This document shows, one piece after another, positions 29,066 through 38,681 of a stretch of DNA of 64,000 nt (position 1 is the stretch's first letter; each line of letters opens with the position of its first letter). The notes beneath the pieces were generated by a model that worked only from the letters and a program-made list of their open reading frames with translations, did no database searches and was not told the DNA's origin. Position numbers and translations under genes: made by a program. The stretch is taken from positions 248,001-312,000 of the forward strand of contig NZ_NRCN01000001.1 in assembly GCF_003130255.1 (NCBI RefSeq), in the 5' to 3' direction. This DNA is from Aggregatibacter kilianii (GTDB lineage: Bacteria; Pseudomonadota; Gammaproteobacteria; Enterobacterales; Pasteurellaceae).

Positions 29066-29172
29066 TTTGTATTAAATAAGCCTTTAGTCTATAGTTAATC
29101 TGTCGTTAATAAGATGTTATGCGACAAAAGGTAGTAGTTCGTTTTTAATCAATTTTATAAAAGGAATAGTCT

Positions 29173-30018
29173 ATGAGTATTTTAACTAAAACTACAATTG
29201 CTGTTGCTGTATTCTCTATGATTGGAGCTGCAGGTGCTGCAACTATAGGTGGAGTAAGTCGTTCAAATGCCGATCCACAAAATAATGGGAAATACAATCA
29301 AGCGATAAAGCATGTAGAAATTGGTACGACAGATAATAAAGCAGGGATTAATATTGCACAAACGGGTCTTAAAGGTGTAAATAATAAAGTTCAAACATTT
29401 AATAAGATTTCTTCCATGAATGGAAAATGGTTTGCTTCTAAAGATGTAATCACCAAGGACAGTAATCAAGTCTATGTAGCTCGTATGTATAATTTTTCTA
29501 AAGTTATTGCTTTAATACCTGGCGTTCCTGAACACCGAGATCTCGGCAGAATGTCCTTCAAACAAGTAGGCAATCAAGATGTTTGGTTCGGTGACTGGGA
29601 AGATGTACCACGTAATAGTAAAAATGCAGCTGCACAATCCTCTAAATACACAGTCTACTATGCAGGTTCTAACCCTACAACTGCCGCACAATTACCAAAA
29701 TCCGGACAAGCCACTTACACTGTGGTCGGTATCAACAAACATCGTGATCCGAACACTGCCGTGTTGAAAGGTGAAATGAAAGCTGATTTTGGTGCTAAGA
29801 CTTTGAACGGCACGATTACCAGAACCGACTTATCCGTTATAGTGAACTCCAAAATCAATGCTGACGCGTCATTTAATGGTACGGCAAAAGCCAATAATAG
29901 CGTGAACGGTATCTCAAAAGGTCACTTTTACGGCAACCAAGCTGCCGCTTTAGCCGGTATTGCGGACTTTGGTGCACATAACCAATACAACACAGCCTTT
30001 GGCGGTACGAAAAAATAA
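29173..30018 (+). CDS. Hemophilin-like secreted hemophore, Slam-dependent
   Basis: The 281-residue protein has a signal peptide (MSILTKTTIAVAVFSMIGAA, cleavage near residue 22) with no lipobox Cys, so it should be released rather than anchored. The C-terminal half carries features of the TbpB-like eight-strand barrel recognised by Slam translocons: TYTVVGINKHRD, GEMKADFGAKTLNGTITRTDL and GHFYGNQAAALAGIADFG before FGGTKK. The N-terminal part is lineage-specific and would hold the ligand site; His47 and His121 (in VPEHRDLG) are candidate heme ligands. Hemophilin (Hpl/HphA) of H. haemolyticus and Acinetobacter has this size and neighbourhood. Naming rests on architecture and context; another Slam substrate is possible. 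The ATG follows AAAGGAAT. Confidence 0.8.
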   Translation: MSILTKTTIAVAVFSMIGAAGAATIGGVSRSNADPQNNGKYNQAIKHVEIGTTDNKAGINIAQTGLKGVNNKVQTFNKISSMNGKWFASKDVITKDSNQVYVARMYNFSKVIALIPGVPEHRDLGRMSFKQVGNQDVWFGDWEDVPRNSKNAAAQSSKYTVYYAGSNPTTAAQLPKSGQATYTVVGINKHRDPNTAVLKGEMKADFGAKTLNGTITRTDLSVIVNSKINADASFNGTAKANNSVNGISKGHFYGNQAAALAGIADFGAHNQYNTAFGGTKK

Positions 30019-30105
30019 GGATAGCTATTTATGAATAGTGACTCGAATTAGCCCTTTTCATCTGTCGGTGGAAAGGGCTTTTAATTTATACATTACGGAG
30101 AGATT

Positions 30106-31548
30106 ATGCGTTATCAATTAGCATTATTATTGGGTTTGAGTATCAACAGTGTCTTGTGGGCTGCGGAGGTTGATACGGATGTGAAATTGCGTCAACAGGC
30201 AGAGTTACAGCGCCAGCAACAGGAGCAACAAATTGTTAACGACGATAATTTCTTCAGCGGGCAACAACAAGAAGAACAATTTGAAATTAATACCTTTGCA
30301 GATCTAACACTCGCGTTGCTTACATCGATTAATAACAAGGATACGCAGGTAATTCAGCAACTGCTAGAATTCTACCGTATTCAACCACAGGCAGAAGAAG
30401 GGATGATCTTATTCGCCGAAGCCAATATCGATCTCAATCAGAATCGCTGGACGCAAGCCATCGACAAGTATAAAAAACTCGTGGAAAACGAACCGCACTT
30501 TTCACGTGGTAAGCTGGATTTAGCACGTCTTTATTTTGCCGATTATCAATTGAAAAACTCTCGTCGCTTATTTGCCGAAATCGACTTGCCTGATAATCCG
30601 AATGTGATGGAAAAAGTAAAAACCTATCAAGCAGAGTTGGATAACCGTGAAATTTGGCATGGTTCTTTTGCATTAGGTTTTGGCTATACACGCAACCTCA
30701 ATCAGACTTCCCGTAAAAAAGTTGAATTAACCGTTTCTGATCCGCTGTTTGGTTTTGAATATCAGTACACCCGTGAAGCGCAGCCAATGCGCTCTGCCGC
30801 GAGTTTAAAATATGAAGCGACGTTGGACAAATATCACAATCTCATTGGTCATCACGGTTTAAGTTTCAAAGCGTCCGGATACGGTGATATTTATCGTAAT
30901 AACTCTACTGATACCGAGCATAATTTCTCACTTGGTCTGGGCTACGGCTACCGTGATCGACATCACAACTTAAGCTTATTACCCGTGTTTGAAAGTGTTC
31001 ATTATGGTAATCATTTATATCTCACGCGAAAAGGAGCTCGTTTAGAATATGCTTTCAATAACTTAGAACGGCTGTATTCTATGGTGACTCTAGAGTATAA
31101 AAATGAGCGTTATAAAGACAAGAAATTTAACCATTACGATGGGCAACTCTTTTCATTGTTTGGAACACAAGTATTTGCACTTAGTAATAAGGTCACTTTA
31201 TTTGGTGGAGTAAATTATTCACGCAAAGGCGGCACAGCATTAGACGCAAACAAATATCAACGCTATGGAGTTTATATCGGTACTGATTTAAGCAGTGATA
31301 TGGGCGTAGATCTCAATGTATCTGCCAATTTACGCCAAACCCACTATCGTGGTTATGATTCTTTGCTTAATGCAAAGCGTAAGGATAATGAACAAATTTA
31401 CAATATCTCCTTAAAGATTCCACACTGGGAATTCTGGGGTTTTGTACCAAGTGTTAATTATAAACACACAAAAGTTCGTAGTAATGTGGATTGGTTATAT
31501 TCCTATAACAAAAATGAAACCTACTTCAAACTTGAGAAGTTTTTCTAA
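30106..31548 (+). CDS. Surface lipoprotein assembly modifier (Slam) translocon
   Basis: The 480-residue outer-membrane protein has a signal peptide ending LWA, a Gln-rich linker, a periplasmic TPR domain (about 65-185, including NRWTQAIDKYKKLVENEPHFSRGKLDLARLYF) and a C-terminal barrel of about 14 strands (about 190-480) ending in Phe. This is the DUF560/Slam architecture. Slam proteins move substrates with TbpB-like barrels across the outer membrane. The gene follows the hemophilin-like gene by 87 bp, so that protein is its probable client. In Acinetobacter the equivalent gene is called hsmA. Confidence 0.9.
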   Translation: MRYQLALLLGLSINSVLWAAEVDTDVKLRQQAELQRQQQEQQIVNDDNFFSGQQQEEQFEINTFADLTLALLTSINNKDTQVIQQLLEFYRIQPQAEEGMILFAEANIDLNQNRWTQAIDKYKKLVENEPHFSRGKLDLARLYFADYQLKNSRRLFAEIDLPDNPNVMEKVKTYQAELDNREIWHGSFALGFGYTRNLNQTSRKKVELTVSDPLFGFEYQYTREAQPMRSAASLKYEATLDKYHNLIGHHGLSFKASGYGDIYRNNSTDTEHNFSLGLGYGYRDRHHNLSLLPVFESVHYGNHLYLTRKGARLEYAFNNLERLYSMVTLEYKNERYKDKKFNHYDGQLFSLFGTQVFALSNKVTLFGGVNYSRKGGTALDANKYQRYGVYIGTDLSSDMGVDLNVSANLRQTHYRGYDSLLNAKRKDNEQIYNISLKIPHWEFWGFVPSVNYKHTKVRSNVDWLYSYNKNETYFKLEKFF

Positions 31549-31851
31549 ACCTTATAAGGTGATTAATTTGTTAAATTAATATTAATTTAAGAATGTACTC
31601 TATATGGACATTTTCCTCTTTCTTTGAGGATAAAACCATCTAAAAAAAATCGACCGCACTTTGGTTCTTCCGATCAAAGTGCGGTCGATTTTTTTGAAAT
31701 GTTTCGTAGAGATTCCGCCACCCAGCCAAACCGTGAGCTAAATCACAATTTGGCAATTTCTTAATAAAGTTTATTGAACTTATCACCAACTCGCGTAATT
31801 ATACCTCCAATCACGCAAATAATAATCATTATTAATATGATAGAGGAATAT
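31549..31851. promoter_or_regulatory. Control region of receptor 2
   Basis: This 303-bp gap holds no gene. It contains an uptake-signal inverted pair at about 31649-31692, a CRP-like site (31732-31747, CGTGAGCTAAATCACA, nine of ten positions) and a Fur box (31820-31834), all aligned with the region before receptor 1. Confidence 0.7.
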
Positions 31852-32095
31852 ATGGCGACTAAAAGCAAATTATCACTACTCATCTGCCCGATCGCATTGT
31901 TGGTTCACCAATCACTTTACGCCGAAGAACAAACCACGGAAAAATTAGACACCATTGTTGTCAGCGGTCAAGCGGAACAAAAAGCGCAACAAGGCAAAGA
32001 TGAGGTGTTTCTTAAAGATCAAGTCACTGAATATAAAAGCAAAAAAGAAATTGAAATTTATAAAGGGCATTCCGTGGGGGAATTATTTAATGGGA
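31640..32095. repeat. Direct repeat copy 2: promoter and N-terminus of receptor 2
   Basis: Second copy of the repeat at 25691-26145, same orientation, offset by about 5.95 kb. Recombination between the copies would delete or duplicate receptor 1, the hemophilin-like gene and Slam. Confidence 0.85.
31820..31834. promoter_or_regulatory. Predicted Fur box of receptor 2
   Basis: TAATAATCATTATTA is a perfect 7-1-7 palindrome and matches 12 of 14 Fur consensus positions, 17 bp before the start codon. It is a closer match than the copy at receptor 1. Confidence 0.7.
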
Positions 32096-35000
32096 TTAAT
32101 GGCGTATATAGTGGTGATACCCGTAATAGTGGCGCCTTAGATCCGAATATTCGCGGCGTTTCGGGACAAGGAAGGATTCCGGTTATTATCGATGGCACGG
32201 AGCAATCAATTACCGTTTGGCGGGGATTTGCGGGAATACAGAATCGTAACTATATTGACCCGTTTTTAATTAGCAGCATTAGTGTAGAAAAAGGGCCTGC
32301 GTTAACATCGGATTTGCACAATGGAACCGGCGGTGCGGTGAAAATGAAAACGTTAGAAGTTGATGATATTGTAAAACCGGGCGAAAAATTTGGCTTTGAA
32401 CTTAAAACAGAAACCGCCAATAATTCCATTAAACGCCGCCCTCACCCCTTCCCAATAGGCGTGGACTATCGCACTTTACCAAATGCTGGTGAGGTTCAAC
32501 TGGGCGATTATGCTATATATTTCCGTGATAATGAAGGTTTACCTCCACGTTCTCATGGGCGTAATCACTTTTTTAACGACAATGCCTATCGTTTTGCAGC
32601 AGCGGTGAAAGAAGACAAATTTGATTTTTTGGCAGCTTACGCTTACCGCAATAAAGGTAATTATTTCTCTGGTAAAAAAGGGGCGGAGAAATATGGTAGA
32701 TATGTTACTTGGAAAGATGTTGAAAAAATGAATCTTGATAAGTTAGATGACCCATATATTCCAATTATCGGTGCTATATATAAGCCCGGAGATGAAATGC
32801 CGAATACTTCCATTGAAACTAAATCCTATTTGTTTAAGACCTCAATTAAGCCTACCCCGACACAAAAATTTAATTTGGGTTATCGACAAAGTGAAATTAA
32901 CTACGGGGAAATTATGCCCTCACGTTTGGGAAAACAAAGAAATCTCTTGGGACAGTATTAGAATGGCCATTATCGGAAGTAAAACAAAAAGCGGTAAATT
33001 TTGATTACGAATATAATCCGGAAGATAACCGTTGGATTAACTTAAAGGTTGGTGCTTGGGCAGTGTTTAATAAAGGTGTGACGAATACCTCTAACGGCTC
33101 GCCGGGAGATGTATTATTTGGTGACACCGCTTTTGATATGGCTTGGGGGCAATGGCATAAAGCAAATACAGAATATGAAGGTGCATTAACCCGCTCTTCA
33201 TTTGCGGAATGGCGTGAAAATCCTTATACAAATAATATATTAAACAAAGAAGAAAATGAAAGATACTTAAATGGACAAATGTCTGAAGCCGAATTTATAT
33301 CTAAAATGGAAGCTCGTCGTACTGAAATTATAAATAAATTAAAAGATGTGGTTCCTGAGTTAAAAAAACAAATTAAACAGACCGTGCCTAATATCAATGG
33401 TATTTTTAATACGGTACCGGCGCAAGCACAATTTTCTAAAGATAAACACTGGGGAATTAATTTTAGTAATCGTCTAACTATTACTCCTAAACTTAATTTG
33501 ACTATAATGACTAACTATAAACGAGAAACGTTGGATTCCACTAGCATATTTCCAATCTGGGATGATTATAAATATTTAACTAATAATCCTGATTCAGGTT
33601 ACCGTGAAGTTTCCAATTTTTCCTCAGAGTATAATGGACGTCGTTACGGTAACCGCAATGAATTCAACGCTGGTTTTAGGTTTGATTATCAGGCTACCGA
33701 TTGGTTGTTATTATCTGCTGGTGCCCGTTATACACATTATAAATCTAAAGATAATACACTAAGTATGCAAACAGCCAATACGGATAGAAAAAATATTAGA
33801 CTTAGTCAAGGTAAGCGTTTCACGATGGGACGTCTTGCTACAAAAGCAGAAAGAGACTTTTTTACTTCTATTCCTGAGATGATTGAAGATCCTAACGGTG
33901 GCGGGATACTTAACGTTGATGAACATTGGGAGGCCTACTACAATCTTTCTGAAGAAGAACAAGCCAGATATGATTTAATGACGAGAACGGAAGATAATGA
34001 AATTAGAGTCAAGGATGTAATTATTGATTGGCGACGGGAACCCGGAAGAGAAGGGTTACCTATTGAGAAATTACCGTATTATGACGGACGAATCAGTTCT
34101 GAAATGTTAAATCGAAAGGTTATCTCCGAAATAAGTGGTAAAGACGTATATTATTATTCACTACCGGGAGTCACCGAGCTTGACCAAGAGGCCATTTCTG
34201 AAGAAGAGTATCAAGAAATGCTTAAAGCTGAACGCAAAGATCATGCATGGGCGCCTTCTTTTGGTGCAACTATCTTTATCACACCCAACAGCCGTGTTTA
34301 TGTACGTTATGATGAAGTTAAACGGATGCCAAGTATCTATGAAGATACTATTGGTTACTCTAATGTGACTGTGAGACCAATATATCGACACAAACCCGAA
34401 CATAGCAAAAACTGGGAGATAGGTTATGTGCATGATTTGCGTGGCATCTTCCCAAGATTGCGTGCCGCTGATGTAAAATTAAATTATTTCCATAATGTGA
34501 CCCGCAATATTTTTGATCGCTCTTCGGACTATACCATTTCCCAATTTGATAAACGCATTTTATCCGGACTTGAATTACAAACCCGCTATGATTTTGGGCG
34601 TATTTTTGCCGATCTTGGTGTGGTATATAACATTAAAAATAAATTCTGTGATCGTTACAGTGCGGTAATGGATTATGGTGTGTTTACTGTTGATCCGGAT
34701 ACCCGCAGTTTTAGAACTCACCCAACTTGTGTCAACGGGGGTAACAAAAATGGTTTTTTGAAGAATACTATTGCACCGAAATATTCTATTACGGCAAATT
34801 TCGGTATGCGTTTCTTTGATGAAAAACTGGAAATCGGTGCCCGTTGGCAATATCACAGCAGAGTAAAAAACAGTTATATGCGCTCATTACGTAAAGCAGG
34901 ATTTTATGAGTATGGTAGTAATGAAGTGCGTTGGCAACCGGTATCCGTATTTGATGCGTATATCAATTACAAAGTGAATAGCAACCTGTCCTTAGAAATT

Positions 35001-35105
35001 GTCGGCACAAACTTAACCGACCGTTATTATTTGGATCCGCTTGCTCGTTCCTCCATGCCTGCACCGGGTAGAACCATTAAGTTAGGGTTAACGGCTAGTT
35101 TTTAA
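31852..35105 (+). pseudogene. TonB-dependent receptor 2, interrupted by a one-base frameshift
   Basis: A paralogue of receptor 1 with an almost identical first 80 codons. The first frame (31852-32961) stops at TAG after MPSRLGKQRNLLGQY. The homologous sequence resumes in another frame from about 32943 (GTVLEWPLSEVKQKA) and stays open to 35105, ending in the same LGLTASF. Adding one base in the A-rich stretch 32931-32942 restores a 1084-residue receptor with exactly seven residues between MPSRL and GTVLEW, as in receptor 1 (EPILEHA). So a single base was lost, either a real inactivation or an assembly error. No other disruption was noticed, which suggests the lesion is recent. Loops in the barrel differ strongly from receptor 1, suggesting a different ligand. 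Confidence 0.85.
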
Positions 35106-35130
35106 TAAATTAAAACTCCCAAAAATGTAA

Positions 35131-35177
35131 CCGCACTTTGATCTGTTTTCTGCTTTTGAGACTAGATCAAAGTGCGG
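35131..35177. terminator. Uptake-signal hairpin after receptor 2
   Basis: A perfect 14-bp inverted repeat (CCGCACTTTGATCT/AGATCAAAGTGCGG) with a 19-nt loop contains two uptake signals in opposite orientation. Confidence 0.75.
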
Positions 35178-35230
35178 TCATAAAAAACAACGTTTTTTAA
35201 ACGCTGGCTTTGCAAATGCGAGGGGTGGAA

Positions 35231-35250
35231 TAAATCACGCAAGTGATTTA
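35231..35250 (+). repeat. Small perfect hairpin beside the IS element
   Basis: TAAATCAC-GCAA-GTGATTTA, followed by AATTTTT, looks like a terminator whose T tract (TAATTTTT) became the insertion target of the IS element at 35263. Confidence 0.5.
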
Positions 35251-35254
35251 TGAA

Positions 35255-35262
35255 TAATTTTT
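35255..35262. repeat. Target-site duplication, left copy
   Basis: TAATTTTT directly abuts the left inverted repeat and recurs at 35982-35989. Confidence 0.85.
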
Positions 35263-35981
35263 GGGGCTGTACTAGATAACTAGACCAGAATCTCTTTAAC
35301 CAATTGTTTTAGAATGGAAATTTGAGATTTTATTTCACTATTGTTAAGGCGCCATTTGCATTCCTTCAAATACAGCTCAAAATGCGCTTTGGGAATGCCA
35401 TTAAACTTGTGCAAATGACGTTTTGCTTGGTTCCAAAAATTCTCAATTCCGTTTATATGGTTATGATTTTCAGCAAAATGCGTACTGTGATTGATGCGGA
35501 AATGACTAAATTCGCTGACATCAAGCACATCATAACTACGGTAAGTGTCAGTGTAAACAATGCTGTCAGGCTTAACTTTCTCACGAATAATTGGCAATAG
35601 TGTTGCTGATTGAGCATTTGGTACAACTACGGTATAAACTTTACCATTTCTCTTGAGAAGTCCGAATACCGCGACTTTGCCTGCTGCGCCACGACCACGC
35701 TTACCTTTGCGAATACCGCCGAAATAGCTTTCATCGGCTTCAATTTCTCCTTCAAACATTTCCAAATGCAGGCTTGTTTGATAAATGAGTAAACGTAATC
35801 GGTGAAAGTAATAAGCGGCTGTATTTTTGTTTACATTTACCAACTCACTTGCTGTTCTAGCCGTAACACCTGCGACAAACAGTTCAATGAGTTTATTTTG
35901 TTTATGCTGACTTAAGCGACTTTTTCTCATTTAAGCATTCTAATCTAAATGAAAGATTTAGTCGTTATCTAGTACAGCCCC
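35263..35981. mobile_element. Intact IS1016-type element (IS1595 family)
   Basis: The 719-bp element has perfect 18-bp terminal inverted repeats, GGGGCTGTACTAGATAAC at 35263-35280 and its complement at 35964-35981. It is flanked by an 8-bp duplication (TAATTTTT) and holds one full transposase gene. Intact ends, gene and duplication indicate a complete and fairly recent insertion. IS1016 elements are known in Haemophilus, including at capsule loci. Confidence 0.95.
35280..35930 (-). CDS. IS1016-type transposase
   Basis: The 216-residue protein has an N-terminal helix-turn-helix and zinc-free N-domain (residues 1-55), then the IS1595-type catalytic core: EADESYFGGIRKGKRGRG (Asp), IVYTDTYRSYDVL (Asp) and HINGIENFWNQAKRHL (Asn-Glu region). 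The frame is uninterrupted and nearly fills the element, its stop overlapping the terminal inverted repeat. Confidence 0.95.
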   Translation of the reverse strand: MRKSRLSQHKQNKLIELFVAGVTARTASELVNVNKNTAAYYFHRLRLLIYQTSLHLEMFEGEIEADESYFGGIRKGKRGRGAAGKVAVFGLLKRNGKVYTVVVPNAQSATLLPIIREKVKPDSIVYTDTYRSYDVLDVSEFSHFRINHSTHFAENHNHINGIENFWNQAKRHLHKFNGIPKAHFELYLKECKWRLNNSEIKSQISILKQLVKEILV

Positions 35982-35989
35982 TAATTTTT
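35982..35989. repeat. Target-site duplication, right copy
   Basis: TAATTTTT, identical to the left copy at 35255-35262. Confidence 0.85.
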
Positions 35990-36040
35990 TTCCACATTTT
36001 TCGGGGCATGAAAGGACGTCCAAATAACAAAAGAAGTTTT

Positions 36041-36733
36041 CTATTCATCTTCCTGCTTATGTGATTTTTTCAGCATTTCCTCTTCATTTAGTTTTAACAG
36101 GCGGGAAATCGCATTGCGGTAAGAAATTTCTAAGGATTCCCGACTGGTAGCGGCAACCCCTTGATCGACCAGGAATCCGTCGTTTACATCATAAACCCAA
36201 CCGTGCAGCGATAATTTTTTACCGTTTTTCCATGCGTTTTTCACAATGGAGGTGCGCCCTAAATTATATACCTGCTCCGCCACATTTAACTTAGTCAACA
36301 TATCGGCACGGCGTTCCGGCGAAAGGTTACCAAGTAAGTGGCTGTGTTTGAACCAAATATCCCGAATATGCAATAACCAGTTATTAATTAAGCCTAAATC
36401 ATTATCGCTCATGGCGGCGTGAATACCGCCACAGTTGGTATGGCCACAAATAATAATATGTTCAATATTCAATACATCCACAGCATATTGCACTACGGAT
36501 AAGCAGTTAAAATCCGTGTGAATCACCTGATTAGCCACATTACGATGGACAAATAATTCCCCCGGCCCTAAATTCGTCAACTTTTCTGCCGGCACGCGAC
36601 TATCCGAGCAACCGATCCATAAATAATGTGGCTGTTGATGCTCTGCCAGTTCCTGAAAGTAAGTGGAATTTTCCTCTTTCATTTGCATTGCCCACTTGTA
36701 ATTGTTGGCAAACAGCGCTTCGATTCTTTTCAT
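36041..36733 (-). CDS. can: Type II beta-carbonic anhydrase
   Basis: The 230-residue enzyme interconverts CO2 and bicarbonate. The zinc ligands fall at Cys42, Asp44, His98 and Cys101, the same numbering as the H. influenzae enzyme. The residues of its bicarbonate regulatory site (Trp39, Arg64, Tyr181) are also present, so allosteric inhibition by bicarbonate at low pH is likely. The start is 36733 (MKRIEALF), preceded by AGGATTAG; the frame extending to 36781 is unsupported. It is monocistronic and lies between the IS element and the divergent msrAB operon. Confidence 0.97.
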   Translation of the reverse strand: MKRIEALFANNYKWAMQMKEENSTYFQELAEHQQPHYLWIGCSDSRVPAEKLTNLGPGELFVHRNVANQVIHTDFNCLSVVQYAVDVLNIEHIIICGHTNCGGIHAAMSDNDLGLINNWLLHIRDIWFKHSHLLGNLSPERRADMLTKLNVAEQVYNLGRTSIVKNAWKNGKKLSLHGWVYDVNDGFLVDQGVAATSRESLEISYRNAISRLLKLNEEEMLKKSHKQEDE

Positions 36734-36950
36734 CGCTAATCCTTTTCCTACAAAAATCAAAAGGTGCTCAGTATAGCCCAATTGTTTTTTCGATAAAATT
36801 TCTTTTTATAATTACCTCTTCTTTCTATTCATGCTTTAATCGTTATAGTTAAGTTCATGAAAAAATTTTTGTAAGAAATATGAATCAACTGCGTCTAATA
36901 AACATAAAGAAGTCGGCGTTCCATTATTCTAAGATTATGAAGGAGTTATC

Positions 36951-38021
36951 ATGAAGAAATCAAAATTAGTCTTGATTTTGACCGCACTTTTATCCTGTGC
37001 GGCAATCCCGACAAGGGTTATGGCAGAAAATCGCATTCAATCAACCATGGAGAAAAACAACATGTCCGAAGCAACAAAAGATATTCACGAAATTTATTTG
37101 GCCGGTGGCTGTTTCTGGGGTATTGAAGCTTATATGGAGCGCATTTACGGCGTAGAAGATGCCGTATCCGGCTATGCCAACGGCAAAAACAATGCGACCA
37201 GTTACCAAATGATTAGCATTACGGATCATGCGGAAACGGTAAAGGTGACGTATGACCGCAATAAAATTTCGTTAGATAAGTTACTGAAATATTATTTTCA
37301 AGTTATTGATCCGACCAGTGTAAACAAACAAGGCAACGATCGCGGCAGACAATATCGTACCGGTATTTATTATCAGGATACGGCGGATAAGGCACTGATA
37401 GACAAAGAAATTGCCGCACTGCAAGAAAAATACAAAAATAAAATTCAAATTGAAGTGGAACCGTTACGCAATTATGTCTTGGCGGAGGATTACCATCAGG
37501 ATTATTTAAAGAAAAATCCAAACGGCTATTGCCACATCGATTTGGAACAAGCCAATAACGTCATCATTGATGAGAAAGATTACCCAAAACCAAGCGATGC
37601 GGAACTCAAAGCAAAATTAACACCGTTACAATATAGCGTGACGCAAAACAAAAATACCGAACATTCTTTCAGCAATGAATATTGGGATAACTTCAAACCG
37701 GGTATTTATGTGGATATAACCACCGGCGAACCGCTGTTCTCCTCTAAAGATAAATTTGAGTCCGGTTGCGGTTGGCCAAGTTTCACTAAACCGATTGCAA
37801 AAGAGGTAGTGACTTATCAGGAAGATCACAGCTTTAATATGCTCAGAACGGAAGTCATTAGCCGTAGCGGAAAAGCCCATTTAGGTCATGTATTTGACGA
37901 TGGCCCGAAAGATAAAGGCGGTTTACGCTATTGCATTAACAGCGCCTCCATCAAATTCATTCCATTGGAAGACATGGCAAAAGAAAACTATGGCTATCTG
38001 AGCAATGCAGTAAAGGAGTAA
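36951..38021 (+). CDS. msrAB: Bifunctional periplasmic methionine sulfoxide reductase MsrAB
   Basis: The 356-residue fusion repairs both S- and R-methionine sulfoxide. It has an N-terminal signal peptide ([20 protein letters not shown]...), an MsrA domain with nucleophile Cys54 in [20 protein letters not shown], and a C-terminal MsrB domain with SGCGWPSF and the catalytic [11 protein letters not shown]. The next two genes encode a CcdA-like membrane carrier and a thioredoxin-like protein that would supply electrons. An uptake signal (ACCGCACTT) lies inside the signal-peptide codons. Confidence 0.96.
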   Translation: MKKSKLVLILTALLSCAAIPTRVMAENRIQSTMEKNNMSEATKDIHEIYLAGGCFWGIEAYMERIYGVEDAVSGYANGKNNATSYQMISITDHAETVKVTYDRNKISLDKLLKYYFQVIDPTSVNKQGNDRGRQYRTGIYYQDTADKALIDKEIAALQEKYKNKIQIEVEPLRNYVLAEDYHQDYLKKNPNGYCHIDLEQANNVIIDEKDYPKPSDAELKAKLTPLQYSVTQNKNTEHSFSNEYWDNFKPGIYVDITTGEPLFSSKDKFESGCGWPSFTKPIAKEVVTYQEDHSFNMLRTEVISRSGKAHLGHVFDDGPKDKGGLRYCINSASIKFIPLEDMAKENYGYLSNAVKE

Positions 38022-38024
38022 AGG

Positions 38025-38666
38025 ATGTTTGATCAGCAGTTATTGATTGGCACAGTTTTCCTTGCAGGTCTTGCCTCCTTTTTGTCACCTTGTATCTTCC
38101 CCATTATTCCTATTTATTTTGGCATTTTGGCGAAAGGTGGCAGAAAAATTCTGAATACTTTTTTGTTCATTGCTGGCTTATCCTTAACCTTTGTGAGCCT
38201 TGGATTTAGCTTCGGTTTTCTAGGCAATTTGTTCTTTAATGATAACGTCAGAATCATTGCCGGCATTATCGTCATTATTTTAGGGATTCACCAATTAGGC
38301 ATTATCAAGTTGAATTTCTTAGAAAGAACCAAAGTGGTAGAAGTGAAAACCGAAGGTAAAAGTGCCTCCTTTGAAGCCTTTTTCCTCGGATTGACATTTA
38401 GTCTTGGCTGGACACCTTGTATTGGACCGATTTTAGCATCCGTACTGGCATTGTCCGGAGACGAAGGTTCTGCCCTCTATGGCGCTTCTATGATGTTGGT
38501 TTATGTATTAGGTTTGGCAACGCCGTTCGTGCTCTTCTCTTTATTCTCACAAGAGCTACTAAAACGCACCAAAGCGCTCAACAAACACTTAGGCAAATTC
38601 AAAATTATCGGTGGTTTACTCATTATCGTCATGGGCATTTTACTCATCACCAATAATTTACAATAA
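38025..38666 (+). CDS. CcdA/DsbD-type transmembrane thiol carrier
   Basis: The 213-residue protein has six predicted membrane helices and the two family cysteines, in FLSPCIFPIIPIYFG and in GWTPCIGPILAS. It would pass reducing power from cytoplasmic thioredoxin to periplasmic acceptors. It begins 3 bp after msrAB and is followed 15 bp later by the thioredoxin-like gene, so the operon forms a complete electron path to MsrAB. Confidence 0.92.
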   Translation: MFDQQLLIGTVFLAGLASFLSPCIFPIIPIYFGILAKGGRKILNTFLFIAGLSLTFVSLGFSFGFLGNLFFNDNVRIIAGIIVIILGIHQLGIIKLNFLERTKVVEVKTEGKSASFEAFFLGLTFSLGWTPCIGPILASVLALSGDEGSALYGASMMLVYVLGLATPFVLFSLFSQELLKRTKALNKHLGKFKIIGGLLIIVMGILLITNNLQ

Positions 38667-38681
38667 AAGGAAATATCAACT

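Noticed and set aside
36041-36781. Longer carbonic anhydrase starting at 36781
   Set aside because: The 230-residue form from 36733 aligns residue for residue with the H. influenzae enzyme numbering.
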